Positions 55,136-63,445 of a stretch of DNA of 64,000 nucleotides are shown here, one piece after another. The stretch covers positions 124,001 through 188,000 of the forward strand of contig CAKUTA010000002.1 of NCBI GenBank assembly GCA_934691625.1, read 5' to 3'. Both the position numbers and the translations under genes were made by a program. The stretch's first letter is position 1. Each line of letters begins with the position of its first letter. The stretch is from an uncultured Bacteroidales bacterium. GTDB lineage: Bacteria > Bacteroidota > Bacteroidia > Bacteroidales > UBA932. A model generated the notes under the pieces. It ran no database searches. It was not told the DNA's origin and worked only from the letters and a program-made list of their open reading frames with translations.

Positions 55136-55765
55136 ATGGAATTGTCAGTTTTGAAGATTGACGGATCAGAGTCCGGAAAGAAGGTCGTCCTTGATGAGAA
55201 AGTTTTCGGCGTGGAGCCGAACGATCACGCTATCTACCTTGATGTCATCCAGTACCTCGCACACCAGCGTCAGGGAACTGCAAGAACCAAGGACAGAAGC
55301 GAAGTCTCATACAGCACCAAAAAGCAGGGCCGCCAGAAAGGTGGCGGTGGAGCCCGTCACGGTTCGTTGAAAGCTAATATCTATGTAGGTGGTGGCCGTG
55401 CACACGGTCCTAAGCCACGCTGCTACGATATGAAGCTTAACAAGAAGCTCAAGCAGCTCGCAAGAGTCTCAGCTCTTTCTTATAAGGCTAAGGAGAACAA
55501 GATTGTCATGGTAGAGCCGTTCACAATGGAGGCTCCTAAGACAAAAGAGTTCTTGAACATTCTTTCAGCCATCAAGGCAGGCGACAGGAAAGTGCTCTTC
55601 GTGCTCCCTGAGAACTCTGCCAATATTTACCTTTCATCACGCAACCTCGAGCAGGTGAAGGTGATCTCTGTTGACGAGATCAATACCTACACTATCATGA
55701 ACGCACATTCAATGGTTCTCGTTGACGGTGTTCAGGATATCCTCGCCTCTAGAGTAAGCCGCTAA
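55136..55765 (+). CDS. rplD: 50S ribosomal protein L4
   Basis: A 209-residue protein lining the peptide exit tunnel. The extended loop with QGTARTKDRSEVSYSTKKQG and GRQKGGGGARHGSLKANIYV-type segment, then GGGRAHGPKPR, is typical. Two nt separate it from rplC. L4 regulates its own S10 operon in some bacteria; nothing in this leader clearly shows that. Confidence 0.97.
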   Translation: MELSVLKIDGSESGKKVVLDEKVFGVEPNDHAIYLDVIQYLAHQRQGTARTKDRSEVSYSTKKQGRQKGGGGARHGSLKANIYVGGGRAHGPKPRCYDMKLNKKLKQLARVSALSYKAKENKIVMVEPFTMEAPKTKEFLNILSAIKAGDRKVLFVLPENSANIYLSSRNLEQVKVISVDEINTYTIMNAHSMVLVDGVQDILASRVSR

Positions 55766-55777
55766 AAAGATTGAGAG

Positions 55778-56068
55778 ATGGGAATTATCATTAAGCCAAT
55801 AGTAACAGAAAAATTGACGGCTCAGGGCGAAAAGTTGAACCGTTACGGATTCATTGTGGATCGCAAGGCCAACAAGCTTGAGATCAAGACTGCTGTGGAG
55901 CAGATGTACAACGTCTCAGTCGCTTCAGTCAATACATTGAACTACCACGGGAAAAGAAAATCCCGTTATACAAAGGCCGGTATGCTCAGAGGCCGTATGA
56001 ATCACTTCAAGAAGGCATACGTCACTCTCGCCGGTGAAGACAAGATTGATTTCTACAGTAATATTTAA
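55778..56068 (+). CDS. rplW: 50S ribosomal protein L23
   Basis: A 96-residue protein at the tunnel exit, docking site for trigger factor and [23 protein letters not shown] and [24 protein letters not shown] N-terminus with [16 protein letters not shown]; the C-terminus is normal. Same operon. Confidence 0.97.
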   Translation: MGIIIKPIVTEKLTAQGEKLNRYGFIVDRKANKLEIKTAVEQMYNVSVASVNTLNYHGKRKSRYTKAGMLRGRMNHFKKAYVTLAGEDKIDFYSNI

Positions 56069-56079
56069 GGGATAAGGCA

Positions 56080-56904
56080 ATGGCAACAAGAAAATTTAAA
56101 CCGGTTACTCCTGGTCAAAGGAACAAGGTAATCAGCGCTTTTGACGATATCACCGCCAAGAAGCCTCAGAAATCATTGCTTGAACCTCTTAAGAGCACTG
56201 GCGGACGTAACAACACCGGTCAGATGACCATGCGTTACATCGGTGGCGGTCACAAGAGAATGTACCGTATCATCGACTTCTATCGTGCAAAGGATGCTTG
56301 CAAGGCAACTGTTCTTACTATAGAGTATGACCCGAACCGCAGCGCACGTATAGCTCTCGTCCAGTATGAGGACAATGAGAAGAGATACATCATCGCTCCT
56401 AACGGACTGAAAGTAGGTCAGATCATTGAATCAGGCTCAGGAGTCGCTCCTGAACTTGGAAACACTCTTCCTCTTGGGGAAATTCCAGTCGGTACACTCG
56501 TGCACAACATCGAGCTCCGTCCTGGCCAGGGTGGTGCAATGGCACGCTCTGCAGGTACTTACGCTCAGATTGCTGCCCGTGAAGGAAACCACGTCATTCT
56601 CCGTCTGCCTTCAGGCGAGACCAGAATGGTGCTTGTATCCTGCCGTGCAACTGTAGGTGTCGTATCGAACCCAGAACACAATCTGGAGTCTTATGGAAAG
56701 GCAGGTCGCAGCAGATGGCTCGGCAGACGCCCTCACAACCGTGGTGTTGTCATGAACCCGGTAGATCACCCGATGGGTGGTGGTGAAGGCCGTGCTTCCG
56801 GAGGTCATCCAAGGTCTCGTAAGGGACTTCCTGCAAAGGGCTACAAGACACGTAATCCTAAGGCTACTTCAAACAAGTTCATCATTGAAAGAAGAAAGAA
56901 ATAA
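56080..56904 (+). CDS. rplB: 50S ribosomal protein L2
   Basis: A 274-residue protein essential for peptidyl-transferase and subunit joining. Recognisable segments: [68 protein letters not shown] and [20 protein letters not shown]. Normal length; same operon. Confidence 0.98.
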   Translation: MATRKFKPVTPGQRNKVISAFDDITAKKPQKSLLEPLKSTGGRNNTGQMTMRYIGGGHKRMYRIIDFYRAKDACKATVLTIEYDPNRSARIALVQYEDNEKRYIIAPNGLKVGQIIESGSGVAPELGNTLPLGEIPVGTLVHNIELRPGQGGAMARSAGTYAQIAAREGNHVILRLPSGETRMVLVSCRATVGVVSNPEHNLESYGKAGRSRWLGRRPHNRGVVMNPVDHPMGGGEGRASGGHPRSRKGLPAKGYKTRNPKATSNKFIIERRKK

Positions 56905-56926
56905 CAGGAATTAAACTTAAGAGATT

Positions 56927-57199
56927 ATGAGTCGTTCATTAAGAAAAGGTCCATATATCCAGGAAGCTCTGGAAAAAAGAATTCTTGCTATGAATGAAGG
57001 CGGCAAGAAGAAAGAAGTGGTGAAGACCTGGTCACGTGCCAGTATGATCTCTCCAGACTTCGTTGGTCACACTATCGCGGTTCATAACGGGAACAAGTTC
57101 ATTCCTGTTTATGTCACCGAGAATATGGTTGGCCACAAGCTCGGCGAGTTCGCGCCTACAAGGACTTTCAGAGGCCATTCAGGCAACAACAAGAAGTAA
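56927..57199 (+). CDS. rpsS: 30S ribosomal protein S19
   Basis: A 90-residue head protein of the small subunit. [39 protein letters not shown] and [20 protein letters not shown] are conserved. Same operon. Confidence 0.98.
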   Translation: MSRSLRKGPYIQEALEKRILAMNEGGKKKEVVKTWSRASMISPDFVGHTIAVHNGNKFIPVYVTENMVGHKLGEFAPTRTFRGHSGNNKK

Positions 57200-57222
57200 A
57201 AACGCTTAATTGATCAGAAATT

Positions 57223-57648
57223 ATGGGAAAACGTAAAAGAGAAATGGCCGAAAGACTGAAAGAGATTAAGCGACAGACCGCCATTGCAAAGGTAAAGGAT
57301 GTTCCGTCCTCTCCTCGTAAGATGCGTCTCGTTGCAGACACAGTCAGAGGTGTGGAAGTGAACCGTGCGCTTGATCTTCTCAAGTTCTCCAAGAAGGCTC
57401 CTTCAAAGGTTCTTGAGACTCTTCTCCGTAGCGCCATCGCTAACTGGGAGGCCAAAAATCAGGACAAATCAAAAGAACTGGATAACGGTAATGTAATCGT
57501 CAAGACCATTATGGTCGATGAAGGTCGTACACTCAAGAGAATCCGTCCTTGCCCTCAGGGTAGAGCCGGCAGAATCCGCAAGCGCTCCAACCACGTTACT
57601 ATTATCCTTGACGTAAAGAAACCAACAACAGTGGAGGACAATAAATAA
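57223..57648 (+). CDS. rplV: 50S ribosomal protein L22
   Basis: A 141-residue tunnel protein. Core: [40 protein letters not shown] and the beta-hairpin [20 protein letters not shown] with [14 protein letters not shown] charged N-terminal extension of about 20 residues ([17 protein letters not shown]) is present as in other Bacteroidetes. Confidence 0.97.
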   Translation: MGKRKREMAERLKEIKRQTAIAKVKDVPSSPRKMRLVADTVRGVEVNRALDLLKFSKKAPSKVLETLLRSAIANWEAKNQDKSKELDNGNVIVKTIMVDEGRTLKRIRPCPQGRAGRIRKRSNHVTIILDVKKPTTVEDNK

Positions 57649-57649
57649 T

Positions 57650-58408
57650 ATGGGACAGAAAACTAATCCTATCAGCAACAGAATCGGTATCACCCGTGGT
57701 TGGGTCTCTAACTGGTGTGGTGGTAATTACGCTGAGAAAATCGCGGAAGACTATAAGATCCGCAAGTACCTCGTAAACCGTCTTGCCAATGCAAGCATCT
57801 CCAAGATTGTCATTGAGAGAACTCTCAAGCTCATCACAGTGACCATCCAGGCTGCAAGGCCGGGCGTCATCATCGGTAAGGGCGGCAGCGCTGTTGACAA
57901 GCTTAAGGAAGAACTTAAGAAGGTCACCAGCAAGGAAGTTCAGATCAACATCTTCGAGGTCAGAAGGCCTGAGGTTGATGCCAATATCGTAGCAGACAGC
58001 ATCGCCCGTCAGATTGAGGGCCGTGTTTCCTACAGAAGGGCTATCAAGATGGCAGTTTCTACCGCAATGCGTGTAGGTGCTGAAGGTATCAAGGTCCAGA
58101 TCAGCGGCCGTGTAGGCGGCGCCGAGATGGCAAGAAGCGAGATGTTCAAGGAAGGACGTACTCCTCTCCATACATTCCGTGCAGATATCGACTATGCTCT
58201 TGCAGTGGCTCACACCAAGGTAGGTGCTCTCGGTATCAAGGTATGGATCTGCAACGGCGAGGTTTACGGAAAGAAGGATCTTTCTCCTAACGCAGGCATC
58301 GCAGCAGCTTCAGCTCAGTCACAGGGTCAGGGCCGCTCATCACGTGGTGACCGTGGCGGACGTCGTGGTGGAAGAGGCCGTGGAGACAGAAGAGAGAACA
58401 AGAACTAA
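57650..58408 (+). CDS. rpsC: 30S ribosomal protein S3
   Basis: A 252-residue S3 with KH domain ([25 protein letters not shown] loop) and C-terminal S3 domain ([40 protein letters not shown]). It helps shape the mRNA entry channel and helicase activity. The last 40 residues form a Gln/Ser then Arg/Gly-rich tail ([20 protein letters not shown]), longer than in E. coli but as in relatives. In the usual order rplP (L16) would follow; here a terminator does. Confidence 0.97.
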   Translation: MGQKTNPISNRIGITRGWVSNWCGGNYAEKIAEDYKIRKYLVNRLANASISKIVIERTLKLITVTIQAARPGVIIGKGGSAVDKLKEELKKVTSKEVQINIFEVRRPEVDANIVADSIARQIEGRVSYRRAIKMAVSTAMRVGAEGIKVQISGRVGGAEMARSEMFKEGRTPLHTFRADIDYALAVAHTKVGALGIKVWICNGEVYGKKDLSPNAGIAAASAQSQGQGRSSRGDRGGRRGGRGRGDRRENKN

Positions 58409-58431
58409 GTTTTTGTCCAACGATATACCGG

Positions 58432-58466
58432 ATTCCGGCAGGTTTATCCCTGCCGGAATTTTTTTG
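58432..58466 (+). terminator. Terminator ending the ribosomal operon after rpsC
   Basis: Perfect 11-bp stem ATTCCGGCAGG / CCTGCCGGAAT with loop TTTATC, then TTTTTTT. It lies 23 nt after the rpsC stop, so the transcript stops before any L16 gene. Confidence 0.92.
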
Positions 58467-58938
58467 TATAGCGCTGCCCATCGCTCTTGTTCATCTCCTT
58501 TGTCCATAACCATTATCTATTGCCTTATTCGTTGCCATTGTCCCGCCGTCATTGATGTAGTAGGCTATCTACCAGCTACCTTTTTATGCTCTGGACTTTT
58601 TGCGGGTGCGATTTGTCTGGGTCATCTGCCATGTTCTGCCAGAGCTTTCCGCTGTCTTGTTGCGATTTGTCGTGGCTTCTCTGGGCCTTTCGTGATTGAT
58701 CATCATGGTCTATTCTGCTGATTTTATCAGGCATGTCGGGACGGTGCCACACTCTGAAATTGTATATTACTGTGTGTCAGTTGATTATAAAAAGGGCGCG
58801 TGGAAATAGAGCCGTTTTTTAGCCCGAAATCCACACCCTGTCCAAAACCCATGCTGATTATCAGTCATTTAGTAATCGCACCGTGGCACCTTCCCGCTGG
58901 ACTTATAAATTTAATTGGATGTTTAGTTATTAATTACA

Positions 58939-59095
58939 GACTTATGCACTTCAGGCTTGCGTCAGATAAAGTGGGAAAACATAAAGCGTATATTTTAGTT
59001 AATTAGTTAAATATCAGCGCATTAACATTTTTCAAAATCGCTGCATACACTATCTTGCAAAATGTTAAATGGTTGAAAATTAATCAATTATGTGA
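58939..59095 (+). repeat. Dispersed palindromic repeat R2, copy F (extended)
   Basis: Left extension GACTTATGCACTTCAGGCTT and GATAAAGTGG as in copy C, then GTTAATTAGTTAAATATCAG, core TTTTTCAAAATCGCTGCATA, partly decayed right arm CTATCTTGCAAAATG, and right flank AAAATTAATCAATTATGTGA. Confidence 0.8.
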
Positions 59096-59170
59096 TTTTT
59101 CCACAAAACTGAATATCAGCCATGTCTGTTCCGGGTTGAAAAAGACCGGCGGTATGCCAAGAACAAGCCG

Positions 59171-59212
59171 TCATCCGATATCTAGTGCAAATTTGCACTA
59201 GATATCGGATGA
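59171..59212. repeat. 42-bp perfect palindrome without spacer
   Basis: Every base from 59171 to 59191 (TCATCCGATATCTAGTGCAA plus A) is mirrored by its complement from 59192 to 59212, centred on GCAAATTTGC. It lies 67 nt upstream of the oxidoreductase start. No T-run follows. It could be an operator for a dimeric regulator, a terminator-like barrier, or the scar of a mobile element. Confidence 0.95.
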
Positions 59213-59265
59213 TTACCCTGGGGTAAATACGACATAGCGGAGGCTAATGTTCAGCATATTTGTGC

Positions 59266-59273
59266 TATATTTG
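59266..59273 (+). promoter_or_regulatory. -7 box (TATATTTG) directly before the oxidoreductase start
   Basis: Exact TAnnTTTG, with only 6 nt to the ATG at 59280, so the mRNA is probably leaderless. No firm -33 TTG; the palindrome at 59171-59212 lies 53 nt upstream. Confidence 0.6.
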
Positions 59274-59279
59274 TAAGGT

Positions 59280-60500
59280 ATGGAACGAATTGTCAACATC
59301 TGTGCGATAGGTATAGGAAACAGGGCCCGGAAATATCTGGAATATGCTGAAAACCATCCGGACAAGGTCAGAGTATGCGCTGTGGTGGATACAGACTGGT
59401 ATCGGCTTTCCGAGGCTGCTGCAAGATATTCATTGTCTGATATTCAGCGCTTCACCGACGTGGACAGTTTTCTCAGTTCCGGCATCAGGGCCGACGGGGC
59501 TATAGTGGCGACTGGGGATGACACGCACTACTCCATATCCAGAAAAATACTTGAATCAGGATTGGATCTGCTTCTGGAAAAGCCTATGGCAGAAAACATT
59601 GCGCAGTGCCGGGAACTTGCCGCACTGGCGGACAGCCGGGGCGCAGTCACGACTATGTGCTACGTGATGCGGTACCATCCGTACTATTCCAGGATCAGGG
59701 ACATTGTCAGAAGCGAGGAACTTGGAAGAATGCGCTTCATAAGGCATCGGGTCAATGTGGGTATCGACAGGATGACACATACCTTCGTGCGTGGACTATG
59801 GTCAAGAAAAGAAGATTCCTCGCCGATATTCATATCCAAATGCTGCCATGACATGGATTTCATATTCTGGCTTATGGGCGACGACGCCTACGGGAGCCAT
59901 CTGGAAATCAGCTCACGTGGAGGACTGACCAGATACCGTCCGGAATCAGCTCCGGAATCGGCGGCACGCAGGTGTATCGACTGCCCGATAGAAAGCGGCT
60001 GCCGGTATTCGGCAGTGGACCTCTATCAGCGCAGGAAAGAATGGATAGGAAACTTCGAGGTCGCCAGGGGCAGGACCATTGACGATGCCATCGGGTCGGA
60101 ACTCCGGAACGGGCGGTACGGCCGTTGTGTATATCATTGTGATAATGACGTGTTCGACTGGCAGACAGCCTGCATTCGCACGGACTCCGGACTCGGGATC
60201 GAGATCACGATGGACGGGATCATTGACCAGGACGGCAGGGAGACGGAGATCGACTTCTCCGAAGGCAGACTTATAGCCCGTGACAGTGTCATCTCTCTTT
60301 TCGGCGCAGATGGCGTGCTTCTCCGCACCGAGGATTTCAGCGAGATATGCGCGAAGCCTCTACATGCAGGTGCCGACATGGCGATAATCAAGGACTTCTG
60401 TGATGCAATAGTAGGCAGGACACGGACCAGATGCTCTCTGCAGGACGCTCTCCCAGGGCTGGAGGCATGTTTCGGTGTAGAGGACAGCCTGCTTTGCTAA
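59280..60500 (+). CDS. Gfo/Idh/MocA family oxidoreductase
   Basis: A 406-residue NAD(P)-dependent sugar or inositol-type oxidoreductase. The nucleotide-binding loop CAIGIGNRARKYLEY is only 8 residues from the start, so the ATG at 59280 must be right even though it leaves almost no leader. Further motifs: LLLEKPMAENIAQCRELA (EKP) and the C-terminal alpha/beta domain (TTMCYVMRYHPYYSRIRDIV). A Cys cluster CIDCPIESGCRYSAVDLY near residue 230 may bind metal, as in a known subgroup. Substrate unknown. It starts after a long gap and is followed by the TlpA-like gene 45 nt downstream. Confidence 0.9.
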   Translation: MERIVNICAIGIGNRARKYLEYAENHPDKVRVCAVVDTDWYRLSEAAARYSLSDIQRFTDVDSFLSSGIRADGAIVATGDDTHYSISRKILESGLDLLLEKPMAENIAQCRELAALADSRGAVTTMCYVMRYHPYYSRIRDIVRSEELGRMRFIRHRVNVGIDRMTHTFVRGLWSRKEDSSPIFISKCCHDMDFIFWLMGDDAYGSHLEISSRGGLTRYRPESAPESAARRCIDCPIESGCRYSAVDLYQRRKEWIGNFEVARGRTIDDAIGSELRNGRYGRCVYHCDNDVFDWQTACIRTDSGLGIEITMDGIIDQDGRETEIDFSEGRLIARDSVISLFGADGVLLRTEDFSEICAKPLHAGADMAIIKDFCDAIVGRTRTRCSLQDALPGLEACFGVEDSLLC

Positions 60501-60545
60501 TCACGGAATTATTCACTACTTTTACACAAAATAGCGTTAAATAGT

Positions 60546-61631
60546 ATGAAAAAGTATATCATCGGCTCATTGGCAGCCATCGTGGCAGTTGCCTGTACAT
60601 CAGGCTCCGGCACTACCACCCTTAAAGGAAAATTCTCCGGCGCTGACGTTCCGGATGAGATCAATGTAGTTGTACCTGGTGTAATCGACACTACCATAGC
60701 GCTGAAGGACGCGGCATTCAAGATAGAGATTCCTGTGGACAAGACCGTCCTGGGCGAGATAACCGCCGGCGACGCAGAAGGCAGGTTCATCTCAGACGGA
60801 ACAGTCCTTACTGTAGCTCTCAATGACGGCCTCCTCGATGTGACATCCAGCAAGCCTGCGGTTTCTGTGACCGAGAGGTTCAATGCCTTCGTAGCTGACC
60901 ATCAGGATCTTGTGGCTACATACCGTGCGCGTATGGCAGCCATCGCGGACAGCACTGGCATCTCTGACCAGCAGAAGGACAGCCTCCAGGAGGAGTTCTT
61001 CAATTCATTCGACGGCAAGTATACTGCCTTCAACATGAAGACGATAGAGAACAATAAGGACAATGTCATTTCGGTGTTCGCCCTTCAGAATGTGTACTCG
61101 GACATGTCAGATGACTCGCTGGAGACATTGTTTGAAAGCATTGACTCGGCAGTGATAGCGAACAGCAAGTTCGTGTCTTCACTCATGGATGGCATCAAAT
61201 CCAGGAAAAACACAGCGGAAGGCATGCATTTCATTGATTTCTCAGTCATGCAGCCTGACGGAAGGGAAGCCAGGCTTTCGGACTATGTAGGAAAGGGCAA
61301 ATATGTCCTCGTGGACTTCTGGGCATCATGGTGCAGACCATGCAAGCGCGAGATCCCTAATGTGAAGGCAGTCTATGACAAGTATCATGGCAAGGACTTC
61401 GATGTCCTGAGCGTGGCTGTATGGGAGAAGACTCCGCAGGAGAGCATCGATACCGCCAAGGCATACGGTGTCACATGGAACCAGATAGTGGATGCCAAGA
61501 ACATCCCTACCGATATCTACGGTATTTTGGGAATTCCTCATATCATCCTCTTCGGACCTGACGGAACCATCATAAAGAGAGGCCTTTACGGAGGATCCAT
61601 AGAGGAAGAGGTGGCAAGATATGTAAAATAG
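60546..61631 (+). CDS. TlpA/ResA-like thioredoxin lipoprotein
   Basis: A 361-residue lipoprotein (MKKYIIGSLAAIVAVAC, lipidated Cys17). Residues about 22-120 resemble the DUF4369 beta domain usual in Bacteroidetes thiol oxidoreductases (TTLKGKFSGADVPDEINVVV). A helical linker leads to a thioredoxin/AhpC-TSA domain (about 225-361) with the active site FWASWCRPCKREIP (CxxC at 262-265) and cis-Pro region GIPHIILFGPDG. It is likely a periplasmic thiol reductase facing the outer or inner membrane. Only 8 nt separate its stop from uvrC. Confidence 0.9.
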   Translation: MKKYIIGSLAAIVAVACTSGSGTTTLKGKFSGADVPDEINVVVPGVIDTTIALKDAAFKIEIPVDKTVLGEITAGDAEGRFISDGTVLTVALNDGLLDVTSSKPAVSVTERFNAFVADHQDLVATYRARMAAIADSTGISDQQKDSLQEEFFNSFDGKYTAFNMKTIENNKDNVISVFALQNVYSDMSDDSLETLFESIDSAVIANSKFVSSLMDGIKSRKNTAEGMHFIDFSVMQPDGREARLSDYVGKGKYVLVDFWASWCRPCKREIPNVKAVYDKYHGKDFDVLSVAVWEKTPQESIDTAKAYGVTWNQIVDAKNIPTDIYGILGIPHIILFGPDGTIIKRGLYGGSIEEEVARYVK

Positions 61632-61639
61632 CACGCGGT

Positions 61640-63445
61640 TTGACCGTAAGAGAGAAAATAGCATTATTCCCACATTCCCCCGGAGTGTATAGATATTATA
61701 ACTCCGAGGGGATTGTCATATATGTAGGCAAGGCGAAGGACCTGCACAAGAGGGTAGCCCAGTATTTCGTCCCGCCGGAAAGGCTTAATGTGAAGACCAG
61801 GATACTGGTCTCCAAGATTGCTGACGCCCAGTACTCCGTGGTGGATTCCGAGGCTGACGCACTGCTTCTGGAGAATAATCTTATCAAGCAGTACAAGCCG
61901 AAATATAACATCCTGCTGAAGGACTCGAAGACATATCCGTGGATATGTGTGACAGGGGACGAGTTCCCGAAAGTCTATCTGACGAGGCGCATTGTTAAGG
62001 GAAACAGGTATTTCGGTCCGTACAGCTCGGTGATGCATGCCAGGAATCTGCTGGAGTTTTTCTCGGAGAACTACAGAATCCGCTCCTGCAATAACAAGAT
62101 AACCTCCGATGCGGTTCTGCGCGGAAAGTTCCGCCCATGCCTGGATTTCCATATAGGAAGATGTGCGGGATGCTGCATTGGCAAGATATCGGTGAAAGAC
62201 TACAATGCTGATATAGAGGAGATTGTAAATCTTCTTAAGGGCGGGGCGAATGAGATTATCCAGCATTACAGGCATCTGATGCTGGAGGCTGCCGACAGGC
62301 TGGACTTCGAGCAGGCACAGGCGTACAAGCAGAAGGTGGATTCCCTTCAGAAGCATTACGCTAAGTCCGTGATCACCTCGGCGGCGGATACCAATGTGGA
62401 TGTGTTCTCGCTTGTCACTGATGCCAACGAGTCCTTCGGAAACTTCATGCGTGTCCGCGGCGGCTCCATCATCCAGTCTCTTAACCTGGGCTTCCGGATG
62501 AATATCGAGGAGGAGCCTGCATCGGTGCTGAGCGAGTTCATTGCGGAGATAGAATCCAAGTTCGGCAAGATAAGCGGGGAGGTCATTGTCCCGTTCATGC
62601 CTGATGTAGAGATGGATGGCGTCACTTTCAGAATTCCGGCGAAAGGAGATAAGCTCGCCATCCTGGAGCTCTCTGTCAAGAATGCCAAGGAATTCCAGTT
62701 CAATTCGATACGCCAGAAAGAGCATACGGATCCTGACCAGTACCGCCGTATGGTGGTGGAGGAGCTTCGCAAGGCTCTCGGGATGAAGGAGACTCCTGTG
62801 CATATCGAGTGCTTCGACAACTCCAATATCCAGGGAACAAATCCTGTGGCGTCATGTGTGGTGTTCCGGGATGGAGTCCCGTCAAAGAAAGATTACCGCA
62901 AGTTCAAGATAAAGACTGTAATAGGTGCCAATGACTATGCCTCGATGAAGGAGGTCGTGAACCGCCGCTACTCCAGGATGCTCAGGGAGGATCCGGATGA
63001 CCTGCCGCAGCTTATTGTCATAGATGGAGGAAAAGGGCAGCTTGACTTCGCATATCAGGCGCTTGCCGAACTTGGGCTTACAGACAAGCTCACTGTCGTG
63101 GGCCTGGCGAAGAGGCTGGAGGAGGTCATAAGGGTAGGCGATCCGTATCCGCTGTTCATCGACCGGAACTCTTCCGCGCTGAAGGTCCTGCAGCAGATAC
63201 GTGACGAGGCTCACAGGTTCGGTATCACATTCCACCGCAGCCTCAGGAGCAAGAGCCAGGTGGAGTCGGCATTGACACGGATAAAAGGTGTAGGGGAGCA
63301 GACGGAAAAACGTCTTCTGATACATTACGGCAGCGTACCGCGCATTGCCGCAGCGCCTCTTGAAGACCTGGTGAATTTCCTCGGGAAGAGGGAACTTGCA
63401 GAACGTATTCACTACCAGTTAAATAATCATGATGATGAAATCTAG
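61640..63445 (+). CDS. uvrC: UvrABC system protein C
   Basis: A 601-residue excision nuclease subunit that cuts on both sides of a DNA lesion bound by UvrB. The N-terminal GIY-YIG domain (SPGVYRYYNSEGIVIYVGKA, residues 13-32), a Cys cluster (CLDFHIGRCAGCCIG), the UVR motif (LDFEQAQAYKQKVDSLQKHY, about 217-236), the RNase H-like domain (LPQLIVIDGGKGQLDFA near 455) and tandem HhH (LTRIKGVGEQTEKRLLIHYG) are complete. The start is TTG at 61640; no in-frame ATG precedes GIY-YIG. Its stop lies 17 nt inside the pnuC frame. Confidence 0.96.
   Translation: MTVREKIALFPHSPGVYRYYNSEGIVIYVGKAKDLHKRVAQYFVPPERLNVKTRILVSKIADAQYSVVDSEADALLLENNLIKQYKPKYNILLKDSKTYPWICVTGDEFPKVYLTRRIVKGNRYFGPYSSVMHARNLLEFFSENYRIRSCNNKITSDAVLRGKFRPCLDFHIGRCAGCCIGKISVKDYNADIEEIVNLLKGGANEIIQHYRHLMLEAADRLDFEQAQAYKQKVDSLQKHYAKSVITSAADTNVDVFSLVTDANESFGNFMRVRGGSIIQSLNLGFRMNIEEEPASVLSEFIAEIESKFGKISGEVIVPFMPDVEMDGVTFRIPAKGDKLAILELSVKNAKEFQFNSIRQKEHTDPDQYRRMVVEELRKALGMKETPVHIECFDNSNIQGTNPVASCVVFRDGVPSKKDYRKFKIKTVIGANDYASMKEVVNRRYSRMLREDPDDLPQLIVIDGGKGQLDFAYQALAELGLTDKLTVVGLAKRLEEVIRVGDPYPLFIDRNSSALKVLQQIRDEAHRFGITFHRSLRSKSQVESALTRIKGVGEQTEKRLLIHYGSVPRIAAAPLEDLVNFLGKRELAERIHYQLNNHDDEI

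Larger units (their letters stand above)
58467..59265. other. Intergenic region after the ribosomal operon
   Basis: About 800 nt without recognisable coding sequence. Contents: an unassigned stretch 58467-58938, R2 copy F (58939-59095), a perfect palindrome (59171-59212) and a segment 59201-59260 that resembles 43589-43650 next to R2 copy C. No ribosomal protein remnants were seen. Confidence 0.6.

Noticed and set aside
61664..62803. 379-residue open frame antisense to uvrC
   Set aside because: It is the mirror of a well-conserved uvrC frame, has no recognisable domain, and lacks a promoter; it arises from codon bias.
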